Source: JBFWYO01 sp050186335 (GTDB taxonomy: Bacteria > Pseudomonadota > Alphaproteobacteria > Bin65). Taken from it: a stretch of DNA of 10,517 bases. The stretch lies in NCBI GenBank assembly GCA_050186335.1, contig JBFWYO010000119.1, forward strand, positions 1-10,517. The letters run 5' to 3'. The translations under genes were made by a program, and so were the position numbers. Position 1 is the stretch's first letter. Every line of letters starts with the position of its first letter. Under the pieces are notes generated by a model, which was given only the letters and a program-made list of their open reading frames with translations, did not search any database and was not told the DNA's origin. Of this stretch, positions 5,532-10,517 are shown in pieces.

Positions 5532-6158
5532 TCACCCCGCCAGGACGTCGTATAGATTGACCAACATGGACGCCGTGGCGCCCCATATATACCGCTCGCC
5601 GTACGGCATCGCGTAATAATGACGCTCGATGCCGTTGAGCATGCGCGAATGTCGCTGATGATTGGCGGGATCGAGAAAGAAACTGAGCGGCACCTCGAAC
5701 AGGTCGGCGACCTCGTACGGGTCGAGTTTCACGTCGTACGGCACGCGCACGATGCCGACCACAGGCGCAATCAGGAACCCGGTGCCGGTGACATAGTCGT
5801 CGAGCCGGCCGACGATGCTGACTTGCGAGGCCGGCAAGCCGACCTCCTCTTCCGTCTCGCGCAACGCCGCCGCGGCCGGCGACACGTCGCCTGCCTCCAG
5901 CCGACCGCCGGGAAAACTGATCTGGCCGGCGTGCTTGACCAGATGATCGGTGCGCTGGGTCAGCATCACCGTCATGCCGTCCGGCCGGTCGACCAGCGGC
6001 ACCAGCACGGCGGCGGGCACCAGCGGCTGCTTGATGACGATGCCGGGATTGGTCTGAAAATCGCCGCGCCGACGCTCGATCGCGCCCGCGCTGTCGAGCG
6101 GCGCGTCCAAGCGTTCGCGCGAACGCGCCAGGCGCGCCAGGACGGTGTTGCGGGTCAT
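5532..6158 (-). CDS. Nudix hydrolase, CoA pyrophosphatase type
   Basis: This 208-residue protein probably splits coenzyme A or its derivatives into 3',5'-ADP and 4'-phosphopantetheine. The diagnostic CoA-pyrophosphatase stretch MLTQRTDHLVKHAGQISFPGG covers residues 65-85. It is followed by Asp91 and the catalytic Nudix core RETEEEVGL (100-108), whose glutamates bind the metal. The length is typical of NudL-like proteins. The ATG at 6158 overlaps the DUF1285 stop as ATGA, which settles this start over the in-frame codon at 6212 and implies coupled translation. The biological reason for its constant company with DUF1285 and cca is not evident from sequence. A general Nudix hydrolase of another substrate is the alternative, but the FPGG-containing motif makes it less likely. 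Confidence 0.93.
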   Translation of the reverse strand: MTRNTVLARLARSRERLDAPLDSAGAIERRRGDFQTNPGIVIKQPLVPAAVLVPLVDRPDGMTVMLTQRTDHLVKHAGQISFPGGRLEAGDVSPAAAALRETEEEVGLPASQVSIVGRLDDYVTGTGFLIAPVVGIVRVPYDVKLDPYEVADLFEVPLSFFLDPANHQRHSRMLNGIERHYYAMPYGERYIWGATASMLVNLYDVLAG

Positions 6159-6748
6159 GCGTGCGCCTCGTCGATCGCATCGGCGAGTACGAAGAAATGT
6201 CCGCCGCTCCACACGCCGAAACGGCGCGCGCCGTCCACCTCGCGCTCCTCGCCGAGCTCGATCAACTGGTAATACACCGGACGATTGATGCGCGCCTCCA
6301 TGCCGTCGCGGACCAGGACATAGGGGCTCGGCTCGCCGCTCGCGGGATCGTGAACCACCCTGATCGGATGGGCTTGGTCAACGGACACAAATTCGTCCAA
6401 ATTGGTACGCATCGTCAGCAACTGATCCCTTCCGGCGCCGCTGGTCGCCAATTCGACCGCCACGAAGGGAGCGTCGTCGACGGCGATTCGGCCCTTCTCT
6501 ACCGGCGTAATGAGCCAATATTCACCCTTGTCGTCCCGCTTCAGCACGGTCGAGAATAGCTTTACCAGGGGCATGCGCCCGATCGGCGAGCCCCGATAGA
6601 ACCATGTACCATCCCGGGCAATCCGCATGTCGAAATCGCCGCAAATATTCTCGAAAACGGCCCGATCCCCTTCGGTCAAGGCGGGGGCCGTTGGCGAGGC
6701 ATCTTGCGGCCGGGCGGAGCCGGGCCGGCGGGCGGTCGGCGAAGACAT
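6155..6748 (-). CDS. DUF1285 domain protein
   Basis: The product is 197 residues with no signal peptide or membrane segment, so it is probably cytoplasmic. After a proline- and arginine-rich leader (1-24) the DUF1285 features follow. These are CGDFDMRIARDGTWFYRGSPIGR (about 36-58, shown in part as FDMRIARDGTWFYRG), LVKLFSTVLKRDDKGEYWLI (62-81), TPVEKGRIAVDD (82-93), and later GMEARINRPVYYQL and FGVWSGGHFFVL. The family has a solved beta-rich fold but no agreed function. The ATG at 6748 is the first in the frame after the divergent gene; GAGA stands rather far upstream, so the start is likely but not proven. It heads the operon with the Nudix, DUF6111 and cca genes. Confidence 0.88.
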   Translation of the reverse strand: MSSPTARRPGSARPQDASPTAPALTEGDRAVFENICGDFDMRIARDGTWFYRGSPIGRMPLVKLFSTVLKRDDKGEYWLITPVEKGRIAVDDAPFVAVELATSGAGRDQLLTMRTNLDEFVSVDQAHPIRVVHDPASGEPSPYVLVRDGMEARINRPVYYQLIELGEEREVDGARRFGVWSGGHFFVLADAIDEAHA

Positions 6749-6784
6749 GAAATTCGCGTTTTCTCTTTTCAGCGGAGCATCGGC

Positions 6785-7825
<1,041 letters not shown>

Positions 7826-7843
7826 TCGGGTGACGGACGCTCG

Positions 7844-8737
7844 GTGACCAAAACCGAATCCCAGCTGCGCCTCCGCCACAGCGCCGAACGCGCGGGCGGC
7901 GCTTTGCCGCCTTTGCTGGTCGCCGCCGAACGGGTCGCCAGCACGGTGATCCAGGGCGTCCATGGCAGGCGCCGCGTCGGCCTCGGCGAAACCTTCTGGC
8001 AGTTCCGCCGCTACGAAACCGGCGATTCGATGCGCTCGATCGACTGGCGCCAGTCCGCCAAGAGCCAGTTGCTGTTCGTGCGCGAGACCGAATGGGCGGC
8101 GGCGCAGAGCCTGTGGCTGTGGCGCGACGCTTCGCCCTCGATGCGCTGGCGCTCGCACCGCAGCCTGCCGGAAAAGCGCGAGCGCGCGGAACTGCTGATG
8201 CTGGCACTTTCGTCGATGCTGGTGCGCGCGGGCGAGCGCGTGGCGCTGCTCGACGGCAACATGCGCCCGGCCAGCGGCAAGGCGGCGATCGACCGGTTGG
8301 CGCTGGAACTGCTGGGTGCGAGTGGCGCCGCCACGACGCCCGCCGACGTACCGGCGTTTCATCCGATCCCGCGGCATGCTCATACCGTCTGGTTCAGCGA
8401 TTTCTTGGCGCCGCTCGAAAAGATCGACGCCATGGTGCGCCAGTATGCGACGCGCAACGTGAACGGATTCCTGCTGCAGGTGCTCGACCCCGCCGAGGAA
8501 GGCCTGCCGTTCAACGGCCGGACCCGCTTCGAGGGTCTGGAGAACGAAGGCCGCGTGCTGGTCAAGCGGGTCGAGAACGTGCGCGCGGATTACCGCCAGC
8601 GGCTGGACCGGCATATCGCGGGATTGCGCGACATCGCGCGCGCCGCCGGCTGGCGCTATGCGCTCCACCGCACCGATCTGCCGCCGGAGAAGGCGCTGCT
8701 GGCGATGTTCGTCGCCCTTTCGGAGCCCAAGGAATGA
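7844..8737 (+). CDS. DUF58 protein with vWA-like fold, MoxR partner
   Basis: The 297-residue product has the DUF58 signature FRRYETGDSMRSIDWRQSAKS (54-74; core RYETGDSMRSIDWR). It is followed by LWLWRDASPSMRW (90-102), where Asp95-x-Ser97-x-Ser99 keeps the DxSxS metal-ion-dependent adhesion motif of von Willebrand A domains. It has no membrane segment, so it is probably cytoplasmic or peripheral. DUF58 proteins are regularly encoded beside MoxR ATPases and are thought to be their clients or adaptors; the target in this organism is not known. Translation starts at a GTG (7844), with only a weak purine run (GACGGAC) upstream, 18 nt after the moxR stop, so coupling is likely. The sequence ends in LFVALSEPKE-like residues just before the next gene. 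Confidence 0.92.
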   Translation: MTKTESQLRLRHSAERAGGALPPLLVAAERVASTVIQGVHGRRRVGLGETFWQFRRYETGDSMRSIDWRQSAKSQLLFVRETEWAAAQSLWLWRDASPSMRWRSHRSLPEKRERAELLMLALSSMLVRAGERVALLDGNMRPASGKAAIDRLALELLGASGAATTPADVPAFHPIPRHAHTVWFSDFLAPLEKIDAMVRQYATRNVNGFLLQVLDPAEEGLPFNGRTRFEGLENEGRVLVKRVENVRADYRQRLDRHIAGLRDIARAAGWRYALHRTDLPPEKALLAMFVALSEPKE

Positions 8738-8771
8738 ATTCCGCATGTTGAGATCGCCATGTTGAGCTTGG
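8729..8771 (+). promoter_or_regulatory. Duplicated start context between the DUF58 gene and the BatA/DUF4159-type gene
   Basis: AAGGA (8729-8733) is the only good ribosome-binding site near this start. CATGTTGAG occurs at 8744-8752 and again at 8758-8766, a tandem 14-bp unit that matches in 11 of 14 positions. The ATG at 8734, overlapping the DUF58 stop as ATGA, runs out after five codons, and the ATG at 8745 after six. The frame that stays open starts at the second repeat copy (ATG 8759), 25 nt from AAGGA and preceded only by GAGA at 8750-8753. Confidence 0.6.
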
Positions 8772-10517
8772 GCTTCATGGCCTTCGCCAGCCCGTGGATC
8801 CTCGCGGCGCTCGCGGCGTTGCCGATCCTGTGGTGGCTGCTGCGCATCACGCCGCCGGCGCCCCGGCTGGTGCGGTTCCCGGCCATCCGCCTGTTGTTTA
8901 GGCTGCCGGAAAAGGAAGATACGCCGGCGCACACGCCGTGGTGGCTGCTGCTGATGCGGCTGCTGCTGGTGACTTTCGTAATTTTGGCGCTGGCGCAGCC
9001 GTTGCTCAACCCGACCAACGCGTGGCGCAACAGCGGGCCGGTGATTCTGGTCATCGACAATGGCTGGTCCGCGGCGCCGAACTGGGACGCGCGGCGGACC
9101 GCCGCCCTCGACATACTGGAAAAAGCCGAACGCGAAGGCCGCAACGTAATCATGATCACCACCGCCGCGGCGGCCGCGGGGGCCTCGCTGGAGCCCACCA
9201 AATTGCTGCGCGCGGCCGAAGCGCGCACGCTGTTCCAGGCCTATGCGCCGCAGCCGTGGCCGAGCGATCTTGCGGCCGCCGTCAAGGCGCTCGACAAGAT
9301 CGAGTCGAAGGATCGCGGCAACATCGTCTGGCTGAGCGACGGGCTCGACAAGAAATCGACCGATGCGTTCGCGGCCAAGCTGGTGTCGATGGGCGACGTA
9401 GTCGTATTGGCCGACCAGCCGCGCGACCTGCCGGTGGTGATTCGCGCGCCGACATTTTCGGGCGAAAATTTGGTCGTGCGTGTGGAACGCGCGGACAAGG
9501 AACGCCCCGCCGTCTACTGGCTGCGCGCCCTGGCCGAGAACGGCCGCGTGCTGGTGCGCCGGCAAGTCGAGTTTCCGGCCGGGCAGAGTTCGGTCGAAGC
9601 GTCGTTCGCGCTGCCGTCGGAGATCCGCAATGCGATCGCGCGCCTGGACATCGAGCGCCATGCCAGCGCGGCGGCGACGCTGTTGCTGGACGAGCGCTTG
9701 CGCCGCCGGCCGGTCGGCCTCGCCGCGGTCGCGACGCAGAGCGGCACGCAGCCGCTGTTGAGCGACACCTATTATCTGGAACGCGCGCTGGCGCCGTTCA
9801 GCGAAGTGCGCCGCGGGCCGGTGGCCGAACTGCTGCAACGGCCGCTGTCCGTGATCTTCCTGCCCGATTCGGCGCCGCTGTCGGGCGAAGAGCGCGCCAA
9901 GATCAGTCAGTGGATCAACAACGGCGGTGTGCTGGTGCGGTTTGCCGGGCCGCTGCTGGCGCAGGGCGAAGACGATCTGCTGCCGGTGCGCATCCGGCGC
10001 GGCGATCGTACGTTCGGCGGCGCCATGTCGTGGTCCAAGCCGCTGGCCTTGGCGCCGTTCGACGCCGCGAGTCCGTTCGCCGGGCTCAGCGTGACCAAGG
10101 ACGTGTTGGTGCAGCGCCAGGTGCTGGCCGAGCCGTCGGTCGACCTGAACAAGAAAACCTGGGCGCGCCTGGAAGACGGCACGCCGCTGATGACCGCCGA
10201 ACGCACCGGCAAGGGCATGCTCATCCTCATGCACACGTCGAGCAACGCCGAGTGGTCGAACCTGCCGCTGGCCGGGCTGTTCGTCGAGATGCTGCAGCGT
10301 GTGGTCAACATGAGCCAGGGCCTGGCCGCCGCCGACGACGGCACGCGCGAGTTGCTGCCACCCCTGGAAACGCTGGACGGGTTGGGCCGACTGGGCCAGG
10401 CGCCGCCGGCCGCGCAGGCGATCGCCGCGGCGGATTTCGCCAAGATCGAGGTGAGCCCGGTCCACCCGCCCGGCTATTACGGCGAAAAGAGCAATAAGCG
10501 GGCGTTCAACCTGGCCA
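8759..10517 (+). CDS. BatA-like N-terminal membrane protein of the DUF4159 type, 3'-truncated by the window edge
   Basis: I translated this frame by hand; it stays open from 8759 to the end (586 codons). Two membrane helices, about 9-28 (FASPWILAALAALPILWWLL) and 61-82, flank a short segment with TPPAPRLVRFPA. This is the aerotolerance/BatA-type N-terminal module. A vWA-like domain follows, starting at VILVIDNGWSAAPNWD (95-110). Its metal motif reads Asp100-x-Gly102-x-Ser104, so one of the usual serines is missing. A later region with VIFLPDSAPLSGEE and ISQWINNGGVLVRFAGP (about 360-400) resembles the glutamine-amidotransferase-like part of DUF4159 proteins. These are typically 900 residues or more, so the DUF4159 domain itself should lie downstream. 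It is likely a membrane partner of the MoxR/DUF58 pair. Met7 (8777) is a possible later start. Confidence 0.88.
   Translation, partial: MLSLGFMAFASPWILAALAALPILWWLLRITPPAPRLVRFPAIRLLFRLPEKEDTPAHTPWWLLLMRLLLVTFVILALAQPLLNPTNAWRNSGPVILVIDNGWSAAPNWDARRTAALDILEKAEREGRNVIMITTAAAAAGASLEPTKLLRAAEARTLFQAYAPQPWPSDLAAAVKALDKIESKDRGNIVWLSDGLDKKSTDAFAAKLVSMGDVVVLADQPRDLPVVIRAPTFSGENLVVRVERADKERPAVYWLRALAENGRVLVRRQVEFPAGQSSVEASFALPSEIRNAIARLDIERHASAAATLLLDERLRRRPVGLAAVATQSGTQPLLSDTYYLERALAPFSEVRRGPVAELLQRPLSVIFLPDSAPLSGEERAKISQWINNGGVLVRFAGPLLAQGEDDLLPVRIRRGDRTFGGAMSWSKPLALAPFDAASPFAGLSVTKDVLVQRQVLAEPSVDLNKKTWARLEDGTPLMTAERTGKGMLILMHTSSNAEWSNLPLAGLFVEMLQRVVNMSQGLAAADDGTRELLPPLETLDGLGRLGQAPPAAQAIAAADFAKIEVSPVHPPGYYGEKSNKRAFNLA

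Noticed and set aside
8938..10497. Plus-strand open frame overlapping the BatA/DUF4159-type gene
   Set aside because: Its translation is a low-complexity Arg/Ala/Gly mixture in another frame, while the frame from 8759 gives membrane helices and family motifs.

Overview
The window is a GC-rich, densely coded stretch of a chromosome, most likely from an alphaproteobacterium. Sampled lines hand-count at about 63-75% G+C in most genes. The HemF C-terminus ends in the short alphaproteobacterial way, DUF1285 and DUF6111 genes are present, and a moxR/DUF58/DUF4159 cluster lies divergent from a DUF1285/Nudix/DUF6111/cca operon. I recall that arrangement as common in this class. The exact order or genus cannot be read from the sequence. 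No tRNA, rRNA, CRISPR array, insertion sequence or phage gene was seen.

Region 1 (1-1055, +): the 3' part of hemF (aerobic coproporphyrinogen III oxidase, haem synthesis), then a small exported protein of unknown function 14 nt downstream.

Region 2 (about 1090-3073, +): a probable four-gene cassette. It runs from an ArsR-type repressor without the usual metal-site cysteines, to an SRPBCC/AHSA1 ligand-binding protein (overlapping), a MAPEG-family membrane protein (20 nt gap), and a soluble glutathione S-transferase (76 nt gap). A perfect 8+8 bp inverted repeat sits over a candidate -10 box in front of arsR and is a convincing autoregulatory operator. Together the genes look like a repressor-controlled response to a small, probably hydrophobic or electrophilic, organic compound.

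Region 3 (3074-3971, +): about 300 nt without a gene, holding REP-like inverted repeats, a GC hairpin and a strikingly AT-rich 32-bp block. It is followed by a membrane-anchored staphylococcal-nuclease-like protein whose start is uncertain.

Region 4 (4004-6748, -): a tightly coupled operon DUF1285 > Nudix CoA pyrophosphatase > DUF6111 membrane protein > cca (tRNA CCA-adding enzyme). It shows a 4-bp ATGA overlap, a 3-nt gap and a 13-nt gap.

Region 5 (6785-10517, +, running off the window): MoxR AAA+ ATPase > DUF58 (vWA-like) > a long membrane protein with a BatA-like N-terminus, of the DUF4159 type. It is transcribed divergently from region 4 across only 36 bp. This cluster is known in outline, but its molecular job in alphaproteobacteria is unclear. 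The start of the third gene carries a small tandem duplication that separates it from its natural ribosome-binding site.

Most of the window is ordinary core genome. The best leads are the ArsR-controlled SRPBCC/MAPEG/GST cassette, the duplicated start context at 8744-8771, and the start and active-site oddities of the nuclease.
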